In this document: positions 44,622 to 57,074 of the stretch, one piece after another
Layout of the letters: each line of letters begins with the position of its first letter
How positions within the stretch are numbered: the stretch's first letter is position 1
NCBI RefSeq assembly: GCF_019654975.1
Contig: NZ_BPEW01000004.1
Location: 124,001 to 188,000 of the forward strand
Length of the DNA stretch: 64,000 nt
Direction of reading: 5' to 3'
DNA from: Shewanella sp. c952
GTDB lineage: Bacteria; Pseudomonadota; Gammaproteobacteria; Enterobacterales; Shewanellaceae
Position numbers and translations under genes: made by a program
The notes under the pieces: model-generated
Seen by the model: the letters and a program-made list of their open reading frames with translations, nothing else
Told to the model about the DNA's origin: nothing
The model's database searches: none

Positions 44622-45131
44622 ATGGGATTTTTAAGCCGCATTAGACGTCTTGTTTCCGGACAAACAGACATCGCGGGAAGTGTAAATGTATACGCGCCCG
44701 TTTCAGGCAAAATTGTTGCTATCGAGAAAGTACCTGATGCGGTATTTTCCGAGAAAATAGTCGGTGATGGTCTAGCCATAGCGCCAACGGGTAAGCATAT
44801 TGTTGCCCCCATTGACGGAACCATAGGTAAAATTTTTGAGACTAATCATGCGTTCAGTATTGAATCTCCTCAAGGCTTAGAGATTTTCGTCCATTTCGGC
44901 ATCGGTACTGTTGAGCTCCGAGGCAACGGTTTCCAACGTCTTGCCGAAGAGGGCCAAGAGGTAAAAATGGGTGAACCTATTCTTGAATTTGATATTGAAT
45001 ATTTAAAAGAGCATGCAGATAGCTTATTAACGCCTGTACTGATTGCGAATATGGAAGATATACAAAGTCTGGATAAGAAACAGGGAAGCTTAGAAGCAGG
45101 CAAAGACGTTATCTTTTCTGCAATGCTCTAA
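44622..45131 (+). CDS. crr: PTS glucose-type EIIA (Crr)
   Basis: 169 residues. The active His91 is in EIFVHFGIGT and the partner His76 in ETNHAFS. APVSGKIVAIEKVPDAVFSEK and GLAIAPTGKHIVAPIDG are family signatures. It receives phosphate from HPr and in enteric bacteria regulates adenylate cyclase and sugar permeases. With glucose and maltose imported by MFS permeases here, a regulatory role is likely (inference). The AAGGGG ribosome site is strong. Confidence 0.94.
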   Translation: MGFLSRIRRLVSGQTDIAGSVNVYAPVSGKIVAIEKVPDAVFSEKIVGDGLAIAPTGKHIVAPIDGTIGKIFETNHAFSIESPQGLEIFVHFGIGTVELRGNGFQRLAEEGQEVKMGEPILEFDIEYLKEHADSLLTPVLIANMEDIQSLDKKQGSLEAGKDVIFSAML

Positions 45132-45178
45132 CCTCTGTTAAGTTTTTAAGCTACCTAATTATCTAGTAACATAAGGAT

Positions 45179-45202
45179 AGCCTAATGGAATCATTAGGCT
45201 TT
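45179..45202 (+). terminator. hairpin after crr
   Basis: Perfect 9-bp stem AGCCTAATG / CATTAGGCT with loop GAAT, then TTATGTTG. It is a probable but weak terminator of the pts operon. Confidence 0.6.
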
Positions 45203-45363
45203 ATGTTGCAACCATGTAAGCTTTTAGCAAACAAAATTCAGATGACATACGCATTGGCGTGAATAAACCTCATTAACAGCATTACTGCTCGATTTCGTCT
45301 TGAGCCTTTATAGAACCAATGCCACAATGCAAAACACAAAAATTAGATAATGGAGTACCCCCT

Positions 45364-45708
45364 TTGACACTTTTCGGCATTAAGAATTGCGATACCGTGC
45401 GTAAAGCCCGCAAATGGCTTGAACAGAATAATCTTAGCGTTAATTTTCACGATTTTCGTGAGGACGGACTTACCGAAGAGTTAGTAAAAGAGTGGTCTGC
45501 CATTGTCGGCTGGGAAACCTTATTTAACAAGCGTAGTACGAGCTTTAGAAATCTCACTGATGCAGAAAAAAATGACATCAACGAGAAAAAGGCCATAGCG
45601 CTTATGGTGCTATACCCAACTTTGATAAAGCGCCCAGTACTCGCGGGCGACGGCAAGGTCAAAGTTGGCTTCAAAGAAGCTGAATATAAAGCGTGGTTCA
45701 AACTATGA
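45364..45708 (+). CDS. yffB: ArsC/Spx-family reductase-like protein YffB
   Basis: 114 residues. I choose the TTG at 45364, because GGAG precedes it by eight bases and the family begins directly with the [19 protein letters not shown] motif. An ATG at 45319 would add 15 non-homologous residues. A single Cys near the N-terminus replaces the CxxC of classical enzymes. The conserved C-terminal part is [11 protein letters not shown]. The function of YffB is not settled. The stop overlaps the dapE start by 4 bp (ATGA), the conserved yffB-dapE pairing. Confidence 0.88.
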   Translation: MTLFGIKNCDTVRKARKWLEQNNLSVNFHDFREDGLTEELVKEWSAIVGWETLFNKRSTSFRNLTDAEKNDINEKKAIALMVLYPTLIKRPVLAGDGKVKVGFKEAEYKAWFKL

Positions 45709-46850
45709 GTAAGTTGAACGATTCGCCTGTGCTCGCACTGGCTAAAGACCTTATTTCTCGCCCTTCGGTTACGCCGCTGGATGAAGGTTGTCAAACTTTG
45801 ATGGCCGATAGACTAAAAGATGCCGGTTTCAATATTGAAGACATGGTGTTTGAAGACACCACCAACATGTGGGCGAGAAAAGGCACACAAAATCCCGTTT
45901 TCTGTTTCGCAGGTCATACCGATGTTGTCCCCGTTGGCGATCTCAATCGCTGGCATACACCTCCCTTTGAGCCGGTCGTAATAGATGACTACCTGCATGG
46001 TCGTGGCGCTGCCGACATGAAAGGCTCTCTCGCTGCTATGGTTGTCGCCACTGAGCGGTTCGTAAACAAACATCCAGATCATAAAGGCTCTATCGCGTTT
46101 CTCATTACCAGTGATGAAGAGGGACCGTTTATTAACGGGACTACGCGAGTCATCGATACCTTAGAAGCTCGTAATGAAAAAATTACTTGGTCACTTGTCG
46201 GAGAGCCATCGTCTACACATAAGCTCGGCGATATTGTAAAAAATGGCCGCCGCGGTAGCTTAACAGGAAATTTAACGGTTAAAGGGATCCAAGGCCATGT
46301 TGCCTACCCTCACCTAGCTGATAACCCGATACACAAAGCTTCTCCAGCATTAGATGAGCTAGCGCGTATGAAATGGGATAACGGCAATGAGTTCTTCCCA
46401 CCGACCAGCTTTCAAATCGCCAATATTAACGGCGGAACAGGCGCGTCAAACGTCATTCCTGGCGCATTAGAAGTGATGTTCAATTTTAGATATTCTACTG
46501 AGGTCACCGCAGAGATCCTTATTGATCGCGTACTTAATATCCTAGATGCCCATGGGCTAGATTACGATATCAACTGGATATTCAATGGCCTACCTTTTCT
46601 AACGGGTGATGGGCCATTACTTGATGCTACCCGTGATGCGATTAAAAAAGTGACTGGGCTAGACACAGATCCACAGACATCAGGTGGCACTTCAGATGGT
46701 CGTTTTATTGCACCAACCGGAGCACATGTACTTGAATTAGGCCCTGTCAACGCCACTATTCATAAGGTCAATGAGTGCGTAAAGGTATCAGATCTTGAAC
46801 AGCTAACGCTATGCTACGAAGCTATTTTGGAAAACTTACTTTGCGAGTAG
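45705..46850 (+). CDS. dapE: succinyl-diaminopimelate desuccinylase
   Basis: 381 residues from the ATG at 45705, which overlaps the yffB stop. M20 peptidase-fold zinc enzyme. Metal and catalytic motifs are [35 protein letters not shown] and [20 protein letters not shown]. It releases succinate from N-succinyl-LL-diaminopimelate in lysine and peptidoglycan synthesis. It is translationally coupled to yffB and overlaps the following carboxypeptidase gene. Confidence 0.94.
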   Translation: MSKLNDSPVLALAKDLISRPSVTPLDEGCQTLMADRLKDAGFNIEDMVFEDTTNMWARKGTQNPVFCFAGHTDVVPVGDLNRWHTPPFEPVVIDDYLHGRGAADMKGSLAAMVVATERFVNKHPDHKGSIAFLITSDEEGPFINGTTRVIDTLEARNEKITWSLVGEPSSTHKLGDIVKNGRRGSLTGNLTVKGIQGHVAYPHLADNPIHKASPALDELARMKWDNGNEFFPPTSFQIANINGGTGASNVIPGALEVMFNFRYSTEVTAEILIDRVLNILDAHGLDYDINWIFNGLPFLTGDGPLLDATRDAIKKVTGLDTDPQTSGGTSDGRFIAPTGAHVLELGPVNATIHKVNECVKVSDLEQLTLCYEAILENLLCE

Positions 46851-47518
46851 CCTCGCCTCATCTTTACGGACTTAGCAGTGCTCATTTAGTTGAGTACTGC
46901 GGCTTCCTACTCGAAACAGAAACCGCTGTCGCATTTGAAAAAATGCGCATTGCAGCCGCCAAAGACGGTATCACCTTAGAGATATGTTCCGCTTTTCGAG
47001 ACTTTGAACGGCAGCAACATATCTGGAATGCAAAAGCCAGCGGCAAACGAGTGTTGCTCGATTCAGACTCAAAGCCTGTAGACATTAATGAAAAAACTCC
47101 CGAGCAAATAATAGCACTAATCTTATTGTGGTCAGCGCTACCTGGAACTTCACGTCATCATTGGGGAACTGATATCGATGTTTTTGATAGCAATGCTATT
47201 TCAAAGGACAAGTTACAACTAGTACCGCAAGAATACGCGTCGAATGGCCCTTGCCATCAACTTTATATTTGGTTAGTGCAGAACGCACAGCAATTTGGTT
47301 TTTACTTTCCTTTTCAACAAGGGTTAAGCGGTGTGAGTCCAGAGCCTTGGCATTTAAGTTACTTACCGGTATCAACAGGATTTTTAAATAGTTTTGACAC
47401 CCAAACTTTACGAAAAATACTGCAAGACTCTTCAGTCTTATATAAAGAATCGTTGTTCAATAACCTAGAGGGTTTGGCGCAAGAATATGTTTTTCGAGTC
47501 GCGCCGGCTCCGCTATAA
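46811..47518 (+). CDS. M15-family D-alanyl-D-alanine carboxypeptidase-like protein
   Basis: 235 residues from the ATG at 46811, overlapping dapE by 40 bp. A TTG at 46841 would reduce the overlap to 10 bp and is an equally good start. Zinc-ligand motifs of VanY-type M15 peptidases are visible: [28 protein letters not shown] and EPWHLSY. There is no signal peptide, so it may act in the cytoplasm or be exported by another route. Its place after dapE suggests a role in peptidoglycan peptide metabolism. Confidence 0.87.
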   Translation: MLRSYFGKLTLRVASPHLYGLSSAHLVEYCGFLLETETAVAFEKMRIAAAKDGITLEICSAFRDFERQQHIWNAKASGKRVLLDSDSKPVDINEKTPEQIIALILLWSALPGTSRHHWGTDIDVFDSNAISKDKLQLVPQEYASNGPCHQLYIWLVQNAQQFGFYFPFQQGLSGVSPEPWHLSYLPVSTGFLNSFDTQTLRKILQDSSVLYKESLFNNLEGLAQEYVFRVAPAPL

Positions 47519-47569
47519 GACCGTACTTATTTAATATCGAATAAATTCACAATTGACAGAGAATAATCC

Positions 47570-48400
47570 GTGAAAAATCAAGATTTCGCCGCTCATAGAC
47601 AGCAATATACTATCGATAATCAGACGTTAAGTTTTATTGATATCGGTCAAGGCCCAGCCCTTTTGTTTGGCCACAGCTACCTGTGGGACGCGCAAATGTG
47701 GGCACCACAGATTGAGTTTTTGAGTCACCACTATCGCTGTATTGTGCCAGATCTATGGGGTCATGGCTTGTCAGATGCAATGCCTACAAGTAACCGCAGC
47801 CTTCGCGATATATCAGCCCAGATGCTTTCCTTGATGGATAGTTTGGAAATTGAAGAGTTTTCGGTCATCGGCTTATCCGTTGGTGCAATGTGGGGCGCCG
47901 AACTTGCCCTTGCCGCGCCAACCCGAGTTAAACGTTTAGTCATGATGAACAGCTTTATCGGTTTTGAACCGGAGATCACTCGCGATAAATACTACGCTAT
48001 GCTCGATGTGATTAAGCATGAACAAGCTGTCTCTGCTTCGCTACGCACCACTATAACGCCACTGTTTTTTGCTGATCAGCCTAAGGTTGAACTAGTTGAG
48101 CTATTTAATACTCGCTTAGCAAGCATTGATCATGAGCAGGTAGATACTATTTATCGGTTAGGAAAAATGATTTTTGGTAGACGAGACACAACCGAGGAAG
48201 CAGATAAACTAACCCTTCCCTGCTTAATCATGGCGGGCTTACAAGATAAGGCTCGCTCGGTACTAGAAAGTTATCTAATGCACGATATTATTGACGGCAG
48301 TAAGTTTGTTCATATTCCAGATGCTGGACATATATCGACTCTTGAACAGCCTGAATTTGTTAACCAACAGCTTAGCCAGTTTTTAAAAGCCACAGACTAA
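47570..48400 (+). CDS. alpha/beta-fold hydrolase
   Basis: 276 residues starting at a GTG. The nucleophile elbow is VIGLSVGAMWG, the oxyanion-region motif is GHSYLWDAQMW, and the catalytic His is in PDAGHIS near the C-terminus. The sequence PDLWGHGLSDAMP is typical of esterase/haloalkane dehalogenase-like hydrolases. The substrate is not predictable. It lies 51 bp after the carboxypeptidase gene. Confidence 0.88.
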   Translation: MKNQDFAAHRQQYTIDNQTLSFIDIGQGPALLFGHSYLWDAQMWAPQIEFLSHHYRCIVPDLWGHGLSDAMPTSNRSLRDISAQMLSLMDSLEIEEFSVIGLSVGAMWGAELALAAPTRVKRLVMMNSFIGFEPEITRDKYYAMLDVIKHEQAVSASLRTTITPLFFADQPKVELVELFNTRLASIDHEQVDTIYRLGKMIFGRRDTTEEADKLTLPCLIMAGLQDKARSVLESYLMHDIIDGSKFVHIPDAGHISTLEQPEFVNQQLSQFLKATD

Positions 48401-48567
48401 GCTCAGTTGTTACTTAACAGCACTTAATTTTAACAATTGGTTGAGGTTTGCGTTCTATACTGTTACGTAGCACAACGGCACGACTGAATAGACCAGCACG
48501 GCAAGTCATTAGTGCTATGCTGGCAACGCATCAATATTCTCGTTAACAGACTGAAAATAAGACCAGA

Positions 48568-49179
48568 ATGAAATTACTTAAACCGCTTTTTGATAACAAC
48601 AAACGCTGGGCTGGCCGTATTCTTGAAGAAGACCCTAAATTCTTTGAGCAGTTAGCTAAACAGCAAAACCCTGAATATTTATGGATTGGTTGCTCCGACA
48701 GTAGAGTACCGTCTAACCAGATCATCGATCTTATGCCAGGCGAAGTCTTCGTCCATCGCAATATTGCTAATATGGTCATTCATACTGATCTCAACTGCCT
48801 GTCGGTACTGCAGTACGCTGTCGAAGTACTGAAAGTAAAGCATATTATGGTTGTTGGTCATTATGGCTGCGGTGGTGTAAAGGCTTCTATGGGCACTGAA
48901 CGCTTAGGTCTGATTGACAACTGGCTTGGCCATCTGCGTGATATTCACCGCTTACACAAACAAGATTTAGATAAGCTGGACGAAGAAGCACGTTTTGACC
49001 GTCTCTGTGAACTAAATGTCATGGAACAAGTGGCTAATGTTAGTAGTACGACTATTGTGCAAGAAGCTTGGCATAGTGGCCAAGATGTTGCCATTCATGG
49101 TTGGATCTACAGTGTTGAAAATGGGCTTCTTTCTGACTTAGATGTCACCGTTAATAAAGAAAGCGAGCTTGGTAAGTAA
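48568..49179 (+). CDS. can: beta-class carbonic anhydrase
   Basis: 203 residues. Zinc ligands are Cys42, His98 and Cys101, with Asp44 and Arg46 in CSDSRVP. Further motifs are GEVFVHRNIANMV and GHYGCGGVKA. It catalyses reversible CO2 hydration in the cytoplasm. Length and motifs match E. coli Can. A terminator follows at 49200. Confidence 0.94.
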   Translation: MKLLKPLFDNNKRWAGRILEEDPKFFEQLAKQQNPEYLWIGCSDSRVPSNQIIDLMPGEVFVHRNIANMVIHTDLNCLSVLQYAVEVLKVKHIMVVGHYGCGGVKASMGTERLGLIDNWLGHLRDIHRLHKQDLDKLDEEARFDRLCELNVMEQVANVSSTTIVQEAWHSGQDVAIHGWIYSVENGLLSDLDVTVNKESELGK

Positions 49180-49199
49180 GCATTAGTGACAGTTAAAAT

Positions 49200-49233
49200 A
49201 GGCTACCACTCTTCCCTGACTGGTAGCCTTTTA
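49200..49233 (+). terminator. terminator after can
   Basis: AGGCTACCA / TGGTAGCCT stem with a 12-base loop, followed by TTTTATTTT. Confidence 0.78.
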
Positions 49234-49376
49234 TTTTACTATTTAGTACCAATCAACCTCTTTATAGCAATTCAATCACGCTAAAACCGCTTGATTAAGG
49301 GATATTTGATATATATCCGAAGAAAATCATCAAGAAATCTCGCAGTTACCCCCATATCGCAGTTATAATCCATTAG

Positions 49377-50606
<1,230 letters not shown>

Positions 50607-50618
50607 TCGCATTTTATA

Positions 50619-51757
<1,139 letters not shown>

Positions 51758-51775
51758 ACTCGCTTTTAGATGCTA

Positions 51776-51810
51776 AATGGGCTTCTATAAAGGAGCCCAT
51801 TAATTTTATT
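51776..51810 (+). terminator. terminator-like hairpin between kdnB and kdsB
   Basis: AATGGGCT / AGCCCATT stem, 10-base loop, followed by AATTTTATTA. It ends just before the kdsB ribosome site, so it could attenuate kdsB. Confidence 0.6.
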
Positions 51811-51824
51811 ATTAGGTAAATTGA

Positions 51825-52562
51825 ATGAATGTAACCTTGTTAATCCCTGCTCGATACGGCTCAAGCCGTTTTCCTGGTAAGCCACTGGCTCCAATCAATG
51901 GCAAACCAATGATCCAGCATGTTTACGAGCGTGCATCGCTTGCAAAAGGGTTGACTGATATCTACGTCGCGACCGATGACGATCGCATCAAAGATGCCGT
52001 TGAAGGGTTTGGCGGAAAAGTTGTCATGACAAGTGCAGAAGCTGCATCAGGTACCGACCGAATCGAAGATGCGATTACCCAGCTAGGTTTAGCCGAAGAT
52101 GACTTAGTGGTCAATCTGCAAGGCGATCAGCCGCTTATCGATCCTATTTCGATTGAACAGATTATTAGCCTTTTTGAACGTCACCCTGGTGAGTTCGGAA
52201 TGGCGACCCTCGGTTTTCAAATCACCGAAGAGGAAGAACTTAACGATCCTAAACACGTGAAACTCGTGTTTGATAATGAGTTTAACGCACTGTATTTTTC
52301 TCGTGCGCGCATCCCTTTTGGCCGTGATACCGATGACTACCCAGTTTACAAGCACTTGGGTGTTTACGCTTATACACGAAAGTTTGTACACACGTTTGCC
52401 AAGTTACCGCTTGGACGCCTCGAAGATCTTGAAAAACTTGAGCAACTACGTGCATTAGAGCACGGTTATAAAATCAAAGTCGCCATCAGCGCCTTTGATT
52501 CCCCTGAAGTTGATACACCAGAAGACATTCGCATCTGTGAATCTCGCTTAGCGGTTGATTAA
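51825..52562 (+). CDS. kdsB: (8-amino-)3-deoxy-manno-octulosonate cytidylyltransferase
   Basis: 245 residues, glycosyltransferase-A-like fold. Motifs are [37 protein letters not shown] and [13 protein letters not shown]. It activates Kdo, or in Shewanella 8-amino-Kdo, as the CMP-sugar for lipopolysaccharide inner-core synthesis. Located directly after kdnA and kdnB, it is likely the version preferring the amino sugar. It is 14 bp upstream of the DUF2897 gene. Confidence 0.94.
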   Translation: MNVTLLIPARYGSSRFPGKPLAPINGKPMIQHVYERASLAKGLTDIYVATDDDRIKDAVEGFGGKVVMTSAEAASGTDRIEDAITQLGLAEDDLVVNLQGDQPLIDPISIEQIISLFERHPGEFGMATLGFQITEEEELNDPKHVKLVFDNEFNALYFSRARIPFGRDTDDYPVYKHLGVYAYTRKFVHTFAKLPLGRLEDLEKLEQLRALEHGYKIKVAISAFDSPEVDTPEDIRICESRLAVD

Positions 52563-52576
52563 TTAAGGATAAGTTT

Positions 52577-52777
52577 ATGTCTGATCTTGAAGTTGGTCTC
52601 ATTATTTTATTAGTTATTGGTGTTATCGCCAGCAATTTAGCCGTACTAAAATACAGTGCAAAGTATAAAATGCCACAATTTGGTAAAGATCAGAAAAAAC
52701 CTAGTAGTTCAAAAGCTCCTGAGTCTGTAGATAAAGATGAAAGCGAAGGTTCAGATAAGGATAAAGACGGCGTATAG
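52577..52777 (+). CDS. DUF2897 small membrane protein
   Basis: 66 residues. One N-terminal transmembrane helix (VGLIILLVIGVIASNLAVL) is followed by the conserved KMPQFGK segment. The highly charged tail is rich in Asp, Glu, Lys and Ser. It matches the DUF2897 family of gammaproteobacteria, function unknown. It lies 14 bp after kdsB and ends before a strong terminator, so it is the last gene of that transcript. Confidence 0.83.
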   Translation: MSDLEVGLIILLVIGVIASNLAVLKYSAKYKMPQFGKDQKKPSSSKAPESVDKDESEGSDKDKDGV

Positions 52778-52828
52778 CCATGCGCTTATCATTGATTCGT
52801 TTTTATATCCTCTAGATTTTTAGACATT

Positions 52829-52856
52829 AAAAAAGGCGCTTAAAGCGCCTTTTTTG
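52829..52856 (+). terminator. terminator after the kdn cluster
   Basis: AAAAAAGGCGCT / AGCGCCTTTTTT around TAA, between convergent genes. It is suited to termination on both strands. Confidence 0.87.
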
Positions 52857-52899
52857 TTGTCTATGACCCGTCTCAACTAACTATTACTGATAATAGCAA

Positions 52900-55800
52900 T
52901 CACTCAGCTAGCTCTTTTTCAAGCTGTTGGGCTACCAATTCAGGTGAACCAGAGTTCTTAGCCAGTAATGAGTAAGCCACAGGAATAACAAACAAGGTAA
53001 AAAATGTCGCTAAGCTAATGCCTGATAACACCACCACACCAATCACAAAGCGTGTTTCAGCGCCAGCGCCTTGCGCCATAACCAAAGGTATTGCTCCAGC
53101 AGCAGTTGTGATACCTGTCATTAAAATTGGCCGTAGTCGCTGACTCGAAGCTTGGATAATTGCATCTTTAAACTCCACGCCTTTATCGCGCAACTGGTTA
53201 GCAAATTCAACAATCAAAATACCATTTTTAGCCGCAAGGCCAACCAACATGATGATCCCTATTTGGCTGTAAATATTTAGACTTTGACCCGTTGCCCACA
53301 GACCAATTAAGGCGCCTAAAGTCGCCAATGGCACCGTTAGCATTATCACCACCGGATGCACATAGCTTTCAAACTGGGCAGCTAATACCAAGAAAACAAT
53401 ACCTAACGCTAAGATAAACACAAAGTACATTGAGTTACCCGAATCTTGGTAATCGAGTGATTGTCCTTTGTAGCTGACAATCGCCTCTGCAGGCAGGTAC
53501 TCATGCGTTAAATCATTGAGGTAATCAAGCGCCTCACCTAAGCTATAGCCATCGGCAAGGTTCGCCTCAATGGTAATGGCTCGCATGCGGTTATATCGAT
53601 TTAACTGACTCGCATCGGCAAACTCTTCCACGCTAACAAGGTTAGATAATGGAATAAGCTCCTGAGAACGATCTGAGCGCACATAGATATTTTCTAGATC
53701 GGTTGCGGTATTTTGGTTTTCTCGATTACCTTCAATAATGACGTCGTACTCTTCACCGTCACGCATAAAGGTTGTCACTAATCGAGAACCTAACATCGAC
53801 TCTAGCGTTCGACCAATATGAGAGATAGATACGCCAAGATCTGATGCTCTGTCTTTATCGATCACCACTCTGAGTTGTGGCTTTGTCTCTTTGTAGTCAT
53901 GATCTAATCCAACAAGGTTTGGATTCTCTTTTGCCTTTTCAAGAATGATATCGCGCCAGCGAGCTAATTCATCATAACTTGGGCCGCCTAATACAAACTG
54001 TACAGGCTTACCGACCCCACGACCAAATGCTTGCCGCATCACTGGGAATGCTCGCACACCTGCGAGATCTGACAACCGACCACGTATATCGCCGATGATC
54101 TCAAATGCGCTGCGTCTTACCGCCCAATCTTCCAGTACAATAATCGCCATACCATTAGAGAAATTAGAGCTACGACCAAAACCACGTGGTGCTCGGATAA
54201 GCAGGCGTTTAATTTCACCGGCTTCTACTAGCGGCATCAGCCTGTTTTCTATCTCATCCATGTAGGATTCTATGTATTCGAAGCTCGCACCTTGAGGACC
54301 ATTGACGATAAGGAACATCGATCCCCTATCCTCTCTTGGCGCAAACTCTTGTGGCACTTCTTTCGCAAGGTATGCACTGCTCACCAAAGCGATAAGAATG
54401 AGCGAGGAAACCAAGAATGGATGTGACATCGCTTTACGGAGCCATGCTCGGTATCCGGCAGACAGTTTATCCATACCACTGTCTATTTTTCTCACTAACC
54501 AAGATGATTGACCTGCAGGTTTTAACACCTTAGAACACATCATCGGACTTAGCGTTAATGCTACGATACTAGAGAAAATAACCGCAGCACTCATAGCAAC
54601 AGCAAATTCTTTAAACAGTTTACCCAAATCGCCTTCTAGGAAGGTTATCGGCATAAATACCGCTACCAGTACTAAGGTTGTGGCGACAACTGCAAAAGCG
54701 ACTTCTCGGGCACCCAAAAATGCTGCTTTAAGAGGTGAATCACCCTCTTCAATCCGGCGGTGAATATTTTCTAACACGACAATGGCGTCATCAACCACCA
54801 TACCAATGGCTAAAATCATTGCTAAAAGTGTCAGTAAGTTAATGGTATAACCTAGCGCATAGAGTACGATAAATGTCGCCATTAACGAGACAGGTACCGT
54901 TAATGCAGGGATCAACATCGCCCGGACACTGCCTAAGAAAAGATAGATCACCACGATAACCAAAAACATCGCAATAAACAGAGTTTGATAAACTTCTTTT
55001 ACTGATGCCTCAATAAACACTGAGCTATCGTACGAGCGCTTAATCTCCATGCCAGCGGGTAAGGTTGGATTGATTTGATCAACCAACTCATTCGCTGCTC
55101 TTGCAACATCAAGGGTGTTGGCGGTGGACTGCTTAGAAACACCTAGACCAATCATTGCCTCACGGTTACCTCTAAAGGTAATACGCTCCTCTTCAGAACC
55201 AATTTCAACTTTAGCAACATCACCTAGTTTAATAAGGTAACCATCGTCACCTTCAGCCAGTACCAAATTGGCAAAATCTTCCGAAGTTCTAAAGCTTCTT
55301 TCAAGCCTAACGGTGAAATGACGCTCCTTTGATTCAACACTACCTGCAGGTAATTCGACGTTTTCAGAACGCAGTGCTTTTTCAATATCTGCCACGGTGA
55401 GATTTCGTGCTGCTAGCGCTTGTCTGTCGATCCACACACGCATGGCATACACTTTACCGCCACCGAGTCGCATATTCGCCACACCATCAATCACTGAAAA
55501 GCGATCAACTAAATAGCGTCTTGCATAATCCGTTAACTGCAACGTGTTCATCTGATCAGAGACTAGGTTTAGCCACATAATCACTTCATCACCACCGTTA
55601 GCTTTTTGCACTTCTGGTGGTTCAGCTTCTTCCGGTAGATTATTCAATAAGCCAGAAACTCTATCACGTACATCGTTTGCCGCAGCCTCAATATCTCGGC
55701 CAACATCAAACTCTAGGGTAACGCGTGAGCGACCATCACTGCTTGAGGAGCTAATATGTTTAATCCCCTCTACACCACTAATACGGTCTTCTACAAGCTG

Positions 55801-55992
55801 AGTAATACGGCTTTCAACTACCGCTGCGCTTGCGCCGCGATAGTTGGTTTGAATTGATACCACTGGAGGGTCAATATTTGGATATTCTCGTAGCGGTAAC
55901 TTTTCAAATGCTACAAGACCAAAAACGATTAACAGGATACTGATAACCGAAGCGAAAACCGGCCGCTTAACCGATATGTCAGTTAAGATCAT
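52900..55992 (-). CDS. RND efflux pump permease (HAE1 family)
   Basis: 1030 residues with the AcrB/MexB architecture: twelve helices and two large periplasmic loops. The start MILTDISVKRPVFASVISIL is typical. The proton-relay aspartates lie in the helix-4 motif MVVDDAIVVLENI (about 400). The final helices include GLAAKNGILIVEFANQLRDK. It exports drugs or other amphiphiles from the inner membrane and periplasm. It overlaps the adaptor gene by 4 bp. No TolC-type gene is adjacent, so an outer-membrane partner elsewhere is required. Confidence 0.92.
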   Translation of the reverse strand: MILTDISVKRPVFASVISILLIVFGLVAFEKLPLREYPNIDPPVVSIQTNYRGASAAVVESRITQLVEDRISGVEGIKHISSSSSDGRSRVTLEFDVGRDIEAAANDVRDRVSGLLNNLPEEAEPPEVQKANGGDEVIMWLNLVSDQMNTLQLTDYARRYLVDRFSVIDGVANMRLGGGKVYAMRVWIDRQALAARNLTVADIEKALRSENVELPAGSVESKERHFTVRLERSFRTSEDFANLVLAEGDDGYLIKLGDVAKVEIGSEEERITFRGNREAMIGLGVSKQSTANTLDVARAANELVDQINPTLPAGMEIKRSYDSSVFIEASVKEVYQTLFIAMFLVIVVIYLFLGSVRAMLIPALTVPVSLMATFIVLYALGYTINLLTLLAMILAIGMVVDDAIVVLENIHRRIEEGDSPLKAAFLGAREVAFAVVATTLVLVAVFMPITFLEGDLGKLFKEFAVAMSAAVIFSSIVALTLSPMMCSKVLKPAGQSSWLVRKIDSGMDKLSAGYRAWLRKAMSHPFLVSSLILIALVSSAYLAKEVPQEFAPREDRGSMFLIVNGPQGASFEYIESYMDEIENRLMPLVEAGEIKRLLIRAPRGFGRSSNFSNGMAIIVLEDWAVRRSAFEIIGDIRGRLSDLAGVRAFPVMRQAFGRGVGKPVQFVLGGPSYDELARWRDIILEKAKENPNLVGLDHDYKETKPQLRVVIDKDRASDLGVSISHIGRTLESMLGSRLVTTFMRDGEEYDVIIEGNRENQNTATDLENIYVRSDRSQELIPLSNLVSVEEFADASQLNRYNRMRAITIEANLADGYSLGEALDYLNDLTHEYLPAEAIVSYKGQSLDYQDSGNSMYFVFILALGIVFLVLAAQFESYVHPVVIMLTVPLATLGALIGLWATGQSLNIYSQIGIIMLVGLAAKNGILIVEFANQLRDKGVEFKDAIIQASSQRLRPILMTGITTAAGAIPLVMAQGAGAETRFVIGVVVLSGISLATFFTLFVIPVAYSLLAKNSGSPELVAQQLEKELAE

Positions 55993-57074
55993 GCCACTGG
56001 CTCCACACTAGCTTGTTTAAGAAAACTGAATTTTTCGCTAAAAGTCACTTTAACGGAATCACCGGGCCTAACTTTTAGGATCCCGCGGATCACCACTTGT
56101 TCATCGAGTTCAACTCCGTCTAGAATTTCAACCCAACCACGTTTACGTAAACCAAGCGTCACCTGCTTTTGCTCAACCACGCCTTCGTCATTAACCAGAT
56201 AAACATAGTGTCTATCCTGTACTGGAATAATTGCGGACTCTGGCAGAATAAGCGCTTCTCGGCTTTGCTTGATAAGTTTTACTTTCATCAACATTCCGGG
56301 CAGTAAACGATGTTTTGGATTAGGGATCTCTGCACGAACTATAACGGCGCGGGTTTGCGGGTTAATGCGGCTATCAATAGAGGTCACTTTGCCAATGAAC
56401 ATTTCACCGTCGAAGGCAACAGCGGTAGCTTCCACTGTTTTACCAATCGCTAACGATTGCAAGAAACGCTCTGGCACTGAGAAATCGAGCTTGATGACAG
56501 AGATATCATCGAGTGTTGTAATTGCTTTACCTGGAGTCACTAACGCACCTACACTCACTTGACGCAAGCCTAACGCGCCCGAAAAGGGTGCACTAATACG
56601 TCTATCACTGAGCGCAGATTGAGATTGTACTAATTCAGCTTTAGCAGTATCGATAAGAGTTTGCAGTCTATCTCTTTCAAGCTCTGCAATCGTTTGGCTG
56701 GTAACCAGCGTTCGAATACGATCTAACTCTCGTTGGTGATCTTTGACTTTGACTTTGGCAACGGTAACACGTGCTTTTTGCTCACTATCTTGTAACTGTA
56801 CCAGCAAGCGCCCCTTCTCAACTAAATCACCATCGTTGAAATTAACCTTGGTAACCACTTCAGATACTTTAGGGGTGACGGTAATAGATTCGTTTGCCCT
56901 GCTGGTTCCTAACGCTTCAACTTCATCGCGTATAGGTTGAATAGCGGCTTTTGCTACAACAACATTGGGTGTAGGCCTAGATTTTTTGGCTTTAGTTACA
57001 TTATCAGTTTTAAGATATTGATAACCAAAGGCGGCAGCTAATGCAATTAGTATAATTATTGTTATTTTTTTCAT
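55989..57074 (-). CDS. RND efflux periplasmic adaptor subunit
   Basis: 361 residues with an uncleaved-looking N-terminal anchor (ITIIILIALAAAFGYQYL). It has HlyD/membrane-fusion architecture: a lipoyl half-motif (SEVVTKVNFNDGDLVEKGRL), an alpha-hairpin (about 95-150), a second lipoyl half (SGALGLRQVSVGALVTPG), and a beta-barrel and membrane-proximal part. It links the permease to the outer-membrane channel. It is the first gene of the pump operon, preceded by a strong AGGGAAG ribosome site and a palindromic operator at 57113. Confidence 0.92.
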   Translation of the reverse strand: MKKITIIILIALAAAFGYQYLKTDNVTKAKKSRPTPNVVVAKAAIQPIRDEVEALGTSRANESITVTPKVSEVVTKVNFNDGDLVEKGRLLVQLQDSEQKARVTVAKVKVKDHQRELDRIRTLVTSQTIAELERDRLQTLIDTAKAELVQSQSALSDRRISAPFSGALGLRQVSVGALVTPGKAITTLDDISVIKLDFSVPERFLQSLAIGKTVEATAVAFDGEMFIGKVTSIDSRINPQTRAVIVRAEIPNPKHRLLPGMLMKVKLIKQSREALILPESAIIPVQDRHYVYLVNDEGVVEQKQVTLGLRKRGWVEILDGVELDEQVVIRGILKVRPGDSVKVTFSEKFSFLKQASVEPVA

